A DNA stretch of 12,032 nt. Source: an uncultured Planctomycetota bacterium. GTDB taxonomy: Bacteria; Planctomycetota; Planctomycetia; Pirellulales; UBA1268. The position numbers and the translations under genes are program-made. A model generated the notes under the pieces. It saw only the letters and a program-made list of their open reading frames with translations, did no database searches and had not been told where the DNA came from. Location: NCBI GenBank assembly GCA_905477565.1, contig CAJQGO010000053.1, positions 1 to 12,032 on the forward strand. The letters run 5' to 3'. Shown here piece after piece: positions 1-7,233 of this stretch; within the stretch, counting starts at the first letter, position 1, and every line of letters starts with the position of its first letter.

Positions 1-2368
1 AAGTGGCTAATGCGGCATTGCAGAGTTCTGTCGCAGCCTGTTGGGGGCCGTTGTGAATTGCAGGGTCATAAAGCGAGTGATCAAGGTTCAAGAGGAAGTC
101 CTCAACGGCTGGTAGATCACTGGTTTGCGATTGGTTGTTTCTAGTAGGCTGTTCTTTGATTATGTTGGCCAGTTGATTGAGCCAACGCCGCGGAGACACG
201 CTTTGAGGGCGAGCGAGGCCTGTGCGTTGGCAGCGACGGTCAAGGGTACGCATCGTATTGAGCGTATGTTGATGTCGGCCCCATGTGGTGTGAATTTGGA
301 GCAGGGCAACGTCGATGACATCCACGATCCGTGCCCGGAAAAAAATGCTTAAAAGTAGTGAAATAGAGAGAATACAAAGACCAAAAAGGTGACGGGTTGC
401 TTCGCTGTAGGCAAGCCACGCAAAGTGAGCAATCCGCTCCATAAGGTTCATTGGTGGTGCCAACAATTCGTATCCCGGTGTCGGCTCGAGTGTGACCCAA
501 TGGTGTCTTTGAACAAGCACTTCAGCCCAGCAGTGAACATCGTCTGAGAACACTGCGGTGAGTCCACTTTTTGGGTCATAGCGATCTGGGCGTGCGTAGA
601 ATCCGCTAACGAATCGAGCGGGGTAGTTCAGTGATCGCAACAGCCAGACGGCAGCTGTTGCAAAAAGGTAATCGGGCCCACGTTTTGTCTCGAAGAGAAA
701 TTCACCAACACTATGGCCTGTGCTACCAGTTGCTCGAGATGTTGTATCAACTGTGTAGTCTTGACGCAGGTGAGTCATGATTGCATTGATTTGGGCCCAG
801 CCTTTTGGTACCCCGGCCGTCCATTGATGGGCTAATGCGAGGACACGGTCTGAGGAATTTCCGTCATCAAATTGCCGGTATTGCTTTGGTGAAAAAATGC
901 CTGAGTGATCCCGTTCTGGTATTTTCCGAACGTCGATAACACGTGACTGCACATGCAGTGTGGTCAGATCGGGAATGGCGTCTCTGTCAACAGCAAGGAT
1001 TCCAGGTTGCTCCCAACGGAAGAAGTCAGAGCGATTCATTTTGTCGATAGAAACACCGGTGAGTTGGATTGGCGTCGGCACACGATTCGTTTTAAGATTG
1101 ATGATTTTAATCGAGTGTATCTCTGGTTCGGCATATGGATCATGAGCCTTTGCTTTGATACCGACTCGAAGCCAGGAGCGACCAGCTATCGTCTCGAGTG
1201 TCAGTTCTGGTAGTGGGTCGGATAGTTCTTCAGCTGACCACGTGTCACCATCGTAAATGTCAAAAGATTCGAGTTTGAGGTGGAGTGGTAGACGACCACG
1301 TACGTAAAGCAATGCATCACTGTTGATTCCGGATAGAGGTTGACTTTTTGCTTTCCCTGGCCTTCGAACTGTCGAGAATTCCCGAGACCCTTTTTGGCTT
1401 TGAGCCATTCGGTGATTTTCAGCGAGCGCGCGTATTTCCGGTTCAAGACTTATAACCTTCTGACGTTTCTTTTTTGTAGAGACAGCTTCGTTGTAGCTTT
1501 CATCAAAAACGTCATAGAGTGTTGCGTCGTGGGAAGCGGCGAAAGGAGCATTTTCGATAGGAGCAAAACTGCGGATGTTATCGAGCCCAGCGACTAGAAG
1601 GTCACCGTCGCCAATGCCATCACGGGCCATCGGTGACGAATCGGTGCCGCCACCCGAAGTAGGCAGCCATCCTTCGGTAGCGATAAGTCGCCCTGTGGTG
1701 GCAGGAAATAAAAGAGGAAGGGCCAGTGGGAGTGCAATCGCTGCTGTCCACCACGGTCGTTTTCGGTAAACAACTGTGGAGGCCGTGTTGATAGAAAGCC
1801 GCTGCCAATATCGAGCACCCAGCCAGAAAATAGCCAGAATAGCAAAAATGACTGAAAGATAATTGCACCACGGTAGCGTGCTTTCTGAAGCATCGAAGCA
1901 TGCCGATGAGAAGACGAATACGAAGACACTGAGCGCTACGGCTGGACCCTGTGCTAAAGGATGATGAGACAGTGTCGCCATACCAATCATGGCATTCCGA
2001 AGTAATGTCAGCAGGAAGGAATCCATTAAGTGAGGAGCTTCAAGATAAATGCGAATGGGTATTTCAATAAGACATCCCATTGCCGAAATGCCTGCTGCCC
2101 AAAGGTGCCGAGAGGTAGTCGTTTCACCGATACCCGGTGCATACCTTCTGACACCTTCGGCGAGTACAATAATGGCGGAAGCAAGCGTGCATGAGGCTTT
2201 CAAAAAAGATGCTGTATGAGGCGGAACAACAAGACCAAAGCCTGCGGCATCGACACTAGCTGCGGCAAGTATTGCCATCGCGAGACAAAGCCAGCCAGTC
2301 GTGTGACGAGGAGTAGGCTGATAGGCATTCGTAGTTGGGTTGCGACCCTTAGAAGATTTATCCAACAT
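1..2368 (-). CDS. TgpA-like membrane protein with transglutaminase-fold domain (3' end outside window)
   Basis: This frame is open from the ATG at 2368 to the window edge (789 codons seen, no stop), so the C-terminus is missing. About six or seven hydrophobic segments lie in residues 26-221. A long extracytoplasmic part follows, then a transglutaminase-like core near residues 555-635, and one more membrane segment at about 659-675. After that, a basic stretch around LDRRCQRTGLARPQS resembles the DUF4129-type tail of TgpA proteins. The core shows RGPDYLFATAA, LNYPARFVSGFYA, DVHCWAEV and WVTLEPTP. These match the family pattern except that Asp566 stands where the catalytic Cys is expected and Glu628 where Asp is expected; His612 is kept. 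Enzyme activity is therefore doubtful. The start overlaps the last 11 bases of the DUF58 gene, so the two are probably translationally coupled. DUF58 plus TgpA is a known pairing, usually with a MoxR ATPase, which is not in the window. The exact role is unknown. Confidence 0.88.
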   Translation of the reverse strand, partial: MLDKSSKGRNPTTNAYQPTPRHTTGWLCLAMAILAAASVDAAGFGLVVPPHTASFLKASCTLASAIIVLAEGVRRYAPGIGETTTSRHLWAAGISAMGCLIEIPIRIYLEAPHLMDSFLLTLLRNAMIGMATLSHHPLAQGPAVALSVFVFVFSSACFDASESTLPWCNYLSVIFAILAIFWLGARYWQRLSINTASTVVYRKRPWWTAAIALPLALPLLFPATTGRLIATEGWLPTSGGGTDSSPMARDGIGDGDLLVAGLDNIRSFAPIENAPFAASHDATLYDVFDESYNEAVSTKKKRQKVISLEPEIRALAENHRMAQSQKGSREFSTVRRPGKAKSQPLSGINSDALLYVRGRLPLHLKLESFDIYDGDTWSAEELSDPLPELTLETIAGRSWLRVGIKAKAHDPYAEPEIHSIKIINLKTNRVPTPIQLTGVSIDKMNRSDFFRWEQPGILAVDRDAIPDLTTLHVQSRVIDVRKIPERDHSGIFSPKQYRQFDDGNSSDRVLALAHQWTAGVPKGWAQINAIMTHLRQDYTVDTTSRATGSTGHSVGEFLFETKRGPDYLFATAAVWLLRSLNYPARFVSGFYARPDRYDPKSGLTAVFSDDVHCWAEVLVQRHHWVTLEPTPGYELLAPPMNLMERIAHFAWLAYSEATRHLFGLCILSISLLLSIFFRARIVDVIDVALLQIHTTWGRHQHTLNTMRTLDRRCQRTGLARPQSVSPRRWLNQLANIIKEQPTRNNQSQTSDLPAVEDFLLNLDHSLYDPAIHNGPQQAATELCNAALAT

Positions 2369-3662
2369 GACAGAGCCTTTCCCACAACTGTTTGAATTCT
2401 TGAAGAGGGTCGTCAGTTAATTGAATCCAGAGTACTCGTCCGGTTTTGGTATGACCGATATTTTCCGAATCTCTTACTGGTTGTTTTGAAAGCACAACAC
2501 ATAGCTGATCACCTTGAACAGACTGATGTTCTGGTGCGTTGAGCAGGCCAAGGGCTGTGGTGATCCTGACTTGAAAGACTCCTCTGTCCTCTCGATGCCT
2601 TTTACAGGAATACCGTTTGGTTGAACAAACGTGAGTGGCAATTTGAGACAGAGTGTTCACCTTTGATTCATACTTGGCAAGTTGGTCGAAAAAGGCTGCA
2701 ATGCCGTGGCTGCCAGGAGTAATTTGAATAACCTGATCACCAAAACAGCATTCAACCGAGGCTTGTTTTTCATGATACGCTGCTGCAATGCTGGCAGCGA
2801 TTCGAATTGACCACTCAAGGCTGTTTTCTCCTCCAAACGATTCGTGGATAGATGGGTCTGTATCGAACACGATCCTGATAGCAGATGTTGCTGGTGCCTG
2901 TCGTTCACAGACCACCAGCGTTCCTGTACGAGCTGTTTGAGGCCAATGGATTCGACGAAGTGAATCACCGTTGTGGAAAGGACGAGTTCCTAATACATCT
3001 CCAGATTCACCACAGCGAGCATCTGTAAATCGATCTTCTGATGGCCTGGTCTCAGCGCTATCGATGAGACTCCTTAACGAAATTGTGCGGGGCCACACAA
3101 TGAGTCTTTCGGTGACGGTGGTTGGCCGAGAATGGCTGTAAATACCAAAAGGAAAACCAGTCGATAGCAAAGAGTCCCCTGATGGGTAAACGCCCCGTTG
3201 AAGAGGAGTGAATGAGGAGGTGAAGGTTGCCTTGCCACCACTCGGGATGCCACCGCATGCAGCAGTGCTGGCCTCCGAATGGTCCTGCCTACACGTGATT
3301 CCCCATAATGGCCACGGCCAGTGATTTTCGAGTGTGAGTGCAGTCTGCACCGGTTCGTATTCACGGGTTCTTCTGCGGTTGAATTCGAGTTTACCTCGAA
3401 CGCCCCATATTGTGACTGCTGGCCAAAGCGTGCCGACAAAACCGATGAAAAAAATAGTGCCAGCAGCCCAGAACATGCCTGTGCCAACTGCAACTCCGAG
3501 CATAAGGACTACAAAAAATGTGATACCAAGGGCGCCGAGTGGCGTCTTGACTTTAGTAACCAACGGATCAGCCCAGCCACAAAAGTTGTGGGAGATCAGC
3601 CAGTGATAAAGAAGTGTGTGGCGCGGCATTCGGAGTTGTGATGAATCGGCTGGTGTTGCCAT
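2358..3662 (-). CDS. DUF58 domain-containing membrane protein
   Basis: This 434-residue protein has two hydrophobic segments near the N-terminus (about 41-60 and 62-86), followed by a soluble part. Residues 221-255 carry the DUF58 signature: GDVLGTRPFHNGDSLRRIHW followed by TARTGTLVV, matching the family pattern of a Gly-Asp-x-x-Arg-x-Ile-x-Trp core and an ARTG element. After it comes a short strand, RIVFDTDPS (about 263-271), where related proteins have a von Willebrand A-like fold. The open frame continues upstream to 3734, but I chose the ATG at 3662 because a strong AAGGAG lies six bases before it and the extra 24 residues look unlike coding sequence. DUF58 proteins are commonly encoded with MoxR ATPases and TgpA-like proteins. 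Here the TgpA-like gene overlaps by 11 bases, but no MoxR gene is present upstream in the window. The molecular function of DUF58 is not firmly known. Confidence 0.93.
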   Translation of the reverse strand: MATPADSSQLRMPRHTLLYHWLISHNFCGWADPLVTKVKTPLGALGITFFVVLMLGVAVGTGMFWAAGTIFFIGFVGTLWPAVTIWGVRGKLEFNRRRTREYEPVQTALTLENHWPWPLWGITCRQDHSEASTAACGGIPSGGKATFTSSFTPLQRGVYPSGDSLLSTGFPFGIYSHSRPTTVTERLIVWPRTISLRSLIDSAETRPSEDRFTDARCGESGDVLGTRPFHNGDSLRRIHWPQTARTGTLVVCERQAPATSAIRIVFDTDPSIHESFGGENSLEWSIRIAASIAAAYHEKQASVECCFGDQVIQITPGSHGIAAFFDQLAKYESKVNTLSQIATHVCSTKRYSCKRHREDRGVFQVRITTALGLLNAPEHQSVQGDQLCVVLSKQPVRDSENIGHTKTGRVLWIQLTDDPLQEFKQLWERLCHVG

Positions 3663-3668
3663 AAGATT

Positions 3669-3674
3669 CTCCTT
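3669..3674 (-). promoter_or_regulatory. Shine-Dalgarno site of the DUF58 gene
   Basis: The minus strand reads AAGGAG with six bases before the ATG at 3662. It decides the start in favour of this ATG over the upstream in-frame start at 3734. Confidence 0.8.
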
Positions 3675-3874
3675 GCAAAAAGATGCTGGTGAGGCATCGG
3701 CGAAACGTTCAAAGCTGGTCAGATACCATTGCACCCGTAGGTCACTGTTTCAGGACTTTTTGGGAACAGAAGCGTTGAATCGCCACTTTTTGTATACGCG
3801 TCGTGCAGGGGCTATTCCTTGCAATACAGCGATGCACAGGATCTCATTGTGAAATCCCAAGAAACTTTCGTGGT

Positions 3875-3899
3875 GTTATCAACGCTATGCGTTGATAAC
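3875..3899. repeat. Perfect 11-bp inverted repeat with 3-nt loop around a stop codon
   Basis: The arms are GTTATCAACGC and GCGTTGATAAC, separated by three bases. On the minus strand the TAG stop of the His-rich protein gene (3885-3887) falls at the loop and start of the second arm, so the last codons form one arm. No T-run follows on either strand, so it is not a textbook intrinsic terminator. It could still end or protect the transcript, or act as a binding site for a dimeric protein. It lies about 210 bases upstream of the DUF58 start. Confidence 0.75.
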
Positions 3900-4328
3900 G
3901 GGCGGACCACGGGGTATTGGTCGAAGAGAATAATCGAAGACTACAAAAAAGTCATTCGAGAAGACCAATTTCTGAATAACAAGAGAGGAGATGCATTCAG
4001 GCGTGAATGTATGGTTTGTTTGAGACTTTACGGAACTTAGGAATTGGCACAAGACACAGTCTTGCGACTCCTGCGACGGAGAGTGGGAATGCTCTTCGGG
4101 ATCGCTGGGTGACGGAGTTTCCCTTGTTTGTGCAACAACGCCATGGCTGTGATGATGATGCCCATGGTGGTGATGGCTGCAGGTACCTACGTTATGCCGG
4201 TGGCCGGAATTATCAGAAGGGTGACACTCACAGTGAGAATGAATGCCGAGAACCTGAAAACCCGCATGGCCCAGTACGGAGACTGGGATAAAAGCCGAAA
4301 GTAACAGTGTTACAAGGAGCCTTCGCAT
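3885..4328 (-). CDS. Small secreted His/Cys-rich protein, probably metal binding
   Basis: This protein has 147 residues. An N-terminal MRRLLVTLLLSAFIPVSVLG followed by HAG looks like a signal peptide, with cleavage near residues 20-22, so the product is probably exported. Residues 31-62 are very rich in His and Cys (SHCECH, then CSHHHHGHHHHSHG). A second cluster (EEHSHS) precedes a CVLC motif at residues 91-94. The C-terminus has RGPP at about 140-143. The layout (signal peptide, His-rich linker, CxxC and a Pro-rich end) resembles small DUF2946-like periplasmic proteins often found near metal efflux genes, but I cannot confirm membership. Binding of Zn, Cu or Ni is an inference from composition. 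No convincing Shine-Dalgarno site precedes the ATG; a possible promoter lies at 4370-4398. The gene stands alone between the DUF2207 and DUF58 genes, in the position where a MoxR gene might be expected. Confidence 0.78.
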   Translation of the reverse strand: MRRLLVTLLLSAFIPVSVLGHAGFQVLGIHSHCECHPSDNSGHRHNVGTCSHHHHGHHHHSHGVVAQTRETPSPSDPEEHSHSPSQESQDCVLCQFLSSVKSQTNHTFTPECISSLVIQKLVFSNDFFVVFDYSLRPIPRGPPVINA

Positions 4329-4369
4329 GGCATTGAAACGTGGAACGAGGGTGAAAAATCCTTAAAGGT

Positions 4370-4398
4370 AAAGTATTCCGTTTCACCGAAAAAAACAA
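4370..4398 (-). promoter_or_regulatory. Possible sigma70-type promoter for the His-rich protein gene
   Basis: On the minus strand TTGTTT (4398-4393) and TACTTT (4375-4370) are separated by exactly 17 bases, about 40 bases before the ATG. Each hexamer matches the consensus at four of six positions. It was found by eye and is only suggestive. Confidence 0.3.
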
Positions 4399-4421
4399 GT
4401 GAATATTTTATGGTCGACTGG

Positions 4422-4441
4422 TGCCCGTCTCACAGCGGGCA
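4422..4441. repeat. Short inverted repeat downstream of the DUF2207 gene
   Basis: TGCCCG and CGGGCA are separated by eight bases, about 100 bases after the DUF2207 stop. On the minus strand no T-run follows directly, although a run of seven T lies about 26 bases further on. It may be a weak terminator of the lemA/DUF2207 unit. Confidence 0.35.
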
Positions 4442-4543
4442 AATGCTTCTTTCAAAGGCGTTTCTTGAGGAACTGGTTGGTGAGGTCTGGCGATGATGGT
4501 ATCTGATGGGGCAGATGCCAAGACACTTATTCGATGAATTCAG

Positions 4544-6541
4544 CTACCAGCCCCCACCTCCTCCACCTCCTCCGCCTCCACCGGAAGAGCCGCCACCGCT
4601 ACTGCCACTCGATGAAGATGGACTCGTTGCTGCGGCAGCAACTGCCGCAGTCATTGCAGTACCAAGACCAACAGTAGTCGCTGCTATGGTCGATGCACCC
4701 CATCCTTCCCCCTGATACCAGGCTGGTTGATAACCAGACGCATTATTTGGTTCCGCGGAGATACTTGCATCTGCGATAAGATCTTGAAATTGTTCTGCCC
4801 ACTTATTGGCAACGTCGAGTGCTACGGCATAGGGAAGAAAACGCTCAAATAACTCAATGGTGTGAGGAGCGGCGTGCGGATGCTCAATGGTTGTCGCCTT
4901 ATGCGTAACGGCCTCAAGTCGGTCCTCCTCCGCAGTAGAAAGATACATGGCGAACCCATCAAGCTGATCCATGATGACACGCCCCGCTGCAGTGGGAGCT
5001 TTGATCAGTTCGTAGAAGACAGCAACAGTTGTCATGATGCCTAAAGTTATTGGGATAATCCAAAGGGATGTTATTCCGGCAAGCATGCCAATAGCTATCA
5101 ACTCACCTGCGAGAAATGGAATGGCAAACAGTGTGCCGCAAACCGCTGAACTGTACCCGGCAAATTTGCCGACGGCTGAAGCGTTAATGATTGCGGTACG
5201 CCAAGAAGAGACGACCTGATGAAGTAGAAGAATAACGCCACAGGACCAGCCAGCCAGCCACAGGAAAAGAAAGGCCGCAATGCCGGTTACTTCGAGCCCT
5301 CCAGCAACGAAAACCACCATAACCAAAACGGTGAATGAGAGCAGAAGACCCCCAAGAAACCAAGTGCGGTTTGGCCTAAACAAGGTGCCTTCAAATTCAC
5401 GAACCAGACTTTTCCTCAGCGTGGTTATTGCTGAGGAAAATGTCTGATGGTGTTTGCGATCGATTGCTATTGAGTCGCGACCGTAAAGAAGACAGTCGAA
5501 GATTTTTGTTTCACCATCAGAAGTTGAACTGGTAGGAGCTCCTGTTTTCTCCAGCGTATAGCACCGTTTCGTTTTGCGTATTGTAAGAGCTTGCTGTGTC
5601 GCTAACGACAGGAGCGCAACAGAAAAACACTCTTTATCGAATCCCATTTGAGAAACAAATCGGCAGGCCGCTGGACTCAGATTATCGGGAGGCTCATAGA
5701 GAGGCACAATGACTCCCGTTGCGGGATCTCGTCCCACAAAGAACCACGCGGCAAGAAAGTAGCCAATGACAGATGCCAGTCCGATGCTACCCCACACGAG
5801 AAATGGATCATTTAAAAGTACCTGTGCCGTTGACGGTTTGTTGATAAATCCTGAAGGGAATGTAGCAACGATTGTCAGTCCCTCGTTTGGTTTCAGTATT
5901 CGAGTTGTCTTGTAGGCTACACGTCGTTTTTCATTGTCAATTTTGGTAGTGAGATCATCTTGATTGACTGACTTTAATGCGCCGACGTAGCCTTCGGCCG
6001 ACACTTCCTTCATGGGAATGCCTTCAGGAACGGTGATCGTCGCCTCGGCCTGTTCGATTGGGAAATCCCAGGCGTTTCCTGTAACGTTCCAATAGACCTC
6101 ATCATGGTCGTCTAGAAAACGAAGTTGTCGTGTTGTGTATTGAATCGTGTAGGTGTGTGGGCCTGCAGGAAGTTGAACGTTCTTTGATCCAATGCGGATG
6201 CGCTTGTAGGTGCCAAGGTCTTCTTCCTTATACACAGACTCCTCTCCGTCACAATGAATGGAAAGAAGCTGAAATGGAATGCTTATTTTCAGGCCGTAGA
6301 GTCCCACGTCATAACGGACGGGTATGTCACGAAAGATTCCCCGTTTGATCTTTGCGCCCTCTGCAATCACTGAAATGGTTTCAGTGATTGTCATCAAACC
6401 ATCATCCCCTATGGCAATATCACTGTGGAACTTCGTAATGCGTTCCGCAGCACGAATTGAATTGGCGAACCATAGACTGGACGTGGGCAGAACAAGAGTG
6501 ACTAGAAACAAGAAAAAGAAACAACGGATCGGCATCTTCAT
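4544..6541 (-). CDS. DUF2207 family membrane protein with Gly-rich C-terminus
   Basis: This protein has 665 residues. A signal peptide or membrane anchor occupies about residues 1-31. An extracytoplasmic beta-rich domain follows (about 33-235), with the DUF2207 pattern of ITKFHSDIAIGDDG near its start and GIFRDIPVRY and AWDFPI further on. A membrane segment at 247-269 ends in the typical GRDP motif (270-273), followed by VPLYEPPDNLSPA. Further hydrophobic segments lie at about 394-443 and 463-511. The late conserved block has MDQLDGFAMYLSTAEEDRL and then FERFLPYAVALDVANKWAEQF (about 524-585). The last residues are Ser/Gly rich and end with eleven Gly and one Trp. The length fits the family. 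The ATG overlaps the lemA stop in an ATGA, showing translational coupling. DUF2207 proteins are often encoded with LemA and may work with it at the membrane; the biochemical role is not established. Confidence 0.93.
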   Translation of the reverse strand: MKMPIRCFFFLFLVTLVLPTSSLWFANSIRAAERITKFHSDIAIGDDGLMTITETISVIAEGAKIKRGIFRDIPVRYDVGLYGLKISIPFQLLSIHCDGEESVYKEEDLGTYKRIRIGSKNVQLPAGPHTYTIQYTTRQLRFLDDHDEVYWNVTGNAWDFPIEQAEATITVPEGIPMKEVSAEGYVGALKSVNQDDLTTKIDNEKRRVAYKTTRILKPNEGLTIVATFPSGFINKPSTAQVLLNDPFLVWGSIGLASVIGYFLAAWFFVGRDPATGVIVPLYEPPDNLSPAACRFVSQMGFDKECFSVALLSLATQQALTIRKTKRCYTLEKTGAPTSSTSDGETKIFDCLLYGRDSIAIDRKHHQTFSSAITTLRKSLVREFEGTLFRPNRTWFLGGLLLSFTVLVMVVFVAGGLEVTGIAAFLFLWLAGWSCGVILLLHQVVSSWRTAIINASAVGKFAGYSSAVCGTLFAIPFLAGELIAIGMLAGITSLWIIPITLGIMTTVAVFYELIKAPTAAGRVIMDQLDGFAMYLSTAEEDRLEAVTHKATTIEHPHAAPHTIELFERFLPYAVALDVANKWAEQFQDLIADASISAEPNNASGYQPAWYQGEGWGASTIAATTVGLGTAMTAAVAAAATSPSSSSGSSGGGSSGGGGGGGGGGGW
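4550..4582 (-). repeat. Glycine codon run at the end of the DUF2207 gene
   Basis: Eleven consecutive GGN codons sit just before the final TGG and TAG. The third positions vary, so the tract is an imperfect trinucleotide repeat kept at the protein level rather than a pure slippage repeat. Confidence 0.8.
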
Positions 6542-7137
6542 GATGGGGCCTGTACATCGACGGTTGGAGTATCGCGTTCTTGAACGGATTCAACTTCAAA
6601 GTAATCTTTTGTCGTAAATTGAAACCAATTTGCAACGAGATTTGAAGGAAATGACTCAATGGCAATATTTAAGTCTCGGACGGCTCCATTGAAATATCGA
6701 CGGGAATATTGAATCGTTTCCTCAACTTCTACAAGTTGGGCCGATAGTTGTAAGAAAATTGTGTCTGCCTTGAGTTCAGGGTATGCCTCTGAGATTGCGA
6801 AAAGCTTTGTGAGATTGGCCGTCAGTTCGTTTTCTTTGGCATTGAGTCCTGCCATGTCAGCTGGAGTTGCACCCGATGAGCGAGCGGTGACGACATCCTT
6901 AAGAAGAGAACGTTCAAAGGCCGTGTAACCTTTGACACACTCGACAAGGTTCGGGATGAGTTCGTGGCGACGTTTCAGTTGAACATCAATGCCGCTGAAG
7001 GCCTCATTGACGAGATTGTTGCAACGCACCAAGTAGTTAAAGTAAACGGCCACAATGAGGATGAAGGTGCTTAGAGCAACAACACCGAATACAACAGCCG
7101 AGATCCCAAATTCTGCTAAAAGGGCAATGGTCAACAT
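6538..7137 (-). CDS. lemA: LemA family protein
   Basis: This protein has 199 residues, the usual size for LemA. One N-terminal membrane segment (about 12-36) has a short external end and is followed by a helical domain. The signature is clear: YFNYLVRCNNLVNEAF, then SGIDVQLKRRHELIPNLVECVKG, then the helix with LLKDVVTARSS. The middle contains ENELTANLTKLFAISEAYPELKA, and the last third has EVEETIQYSRRYFNGAVRDLN, both typical of the family. LemA proteins are thought to form membrane-anchored helical bundles; their function is poorly defined. The ATG at 7137 has a GAGGA four bases upstream, a rather short spacing. The gene is coupled to the DUF2207 gene by a 4-base overlap. A strong hairpin at 7164-7199 lies just before it, so it may be transcribed separately from sodN. 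Confidence 0.95.
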   Translation of the reverse strand: MLTIALLAEFGISAVVFGVVALSTFILIVAVYFNYLVRCNNLVNEAFSGIDVQLKRRHELIPNLVECVKGYTAFERSLLKDVVTARSSGATPADMAGLNAKENELTANLTKLFAISEAYPELKADTIFLQLSAQLVEVEETIQYSRRYFNGAVRDLNIAIESFPSNLVANWFQFTTKDYFEVESVQERDTPTVDVQAPS

Positions 7138-7163
7138 CGCGTCCTCGTATGAGATTTCGAATG

Positions 7164-7199
7164 GCCCGCACCCATCCTGGCTATGTGAGGGGTGCGGGC
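7164..7199. terminator. Strong GC-rich hairpin between sodN and lemA
   Basis: GCCCGCACCC (7164-7173) pairs with GGGTGCGGGC (7190-7199) across a 16-base loop. It lies about 35 bases after the sodN stop and about 27 bases before the lemA ATG. No T-run follows on the minus strand, so termination could be factor assisted. It could also act as an RNA processing or stability element that sets sodN and lemA levels apart. Confidence 0.5.
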
Positions 7200-7211
7200 A
7201 TTTGTAGATCG

Positions 7212-7229
7212 AAAAGACAGGCTTTGTCT
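7212..7229 (-). terminator. Weak intrinsic terminator after sodN
   Basis: On the minus strand AGACA and TGTCT, separated by five bases, form a small stem followed directly by TTT, so four T in a row begin at the end of the stem. It starts four bases after the sodN stop codon. The stem is short, so termination may be partial. Confidence 0.35.
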
Positions 7230-7233
7230 GCTG

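Noticed and set aside
1594..1929. Minus-strand open frames inside the TgpA-like gene region, including one of 111 codons
   Set aside because: They are in the other frames of a continuous 789-codon coding frame that carries membrane segments and transglutaminase motifs.
3074..3493. Minus-strand open frame of 139 codons
   Set aside because: It is an out-of-frame shadow within the DUF58 gene, which carries the recognisable domain.
4506..4715. Plus-strand frame encoding a poly-proline protein
   Set aside because: It is the antisense reading of the Gly/Ser-rich end of the DUF2207 gene.
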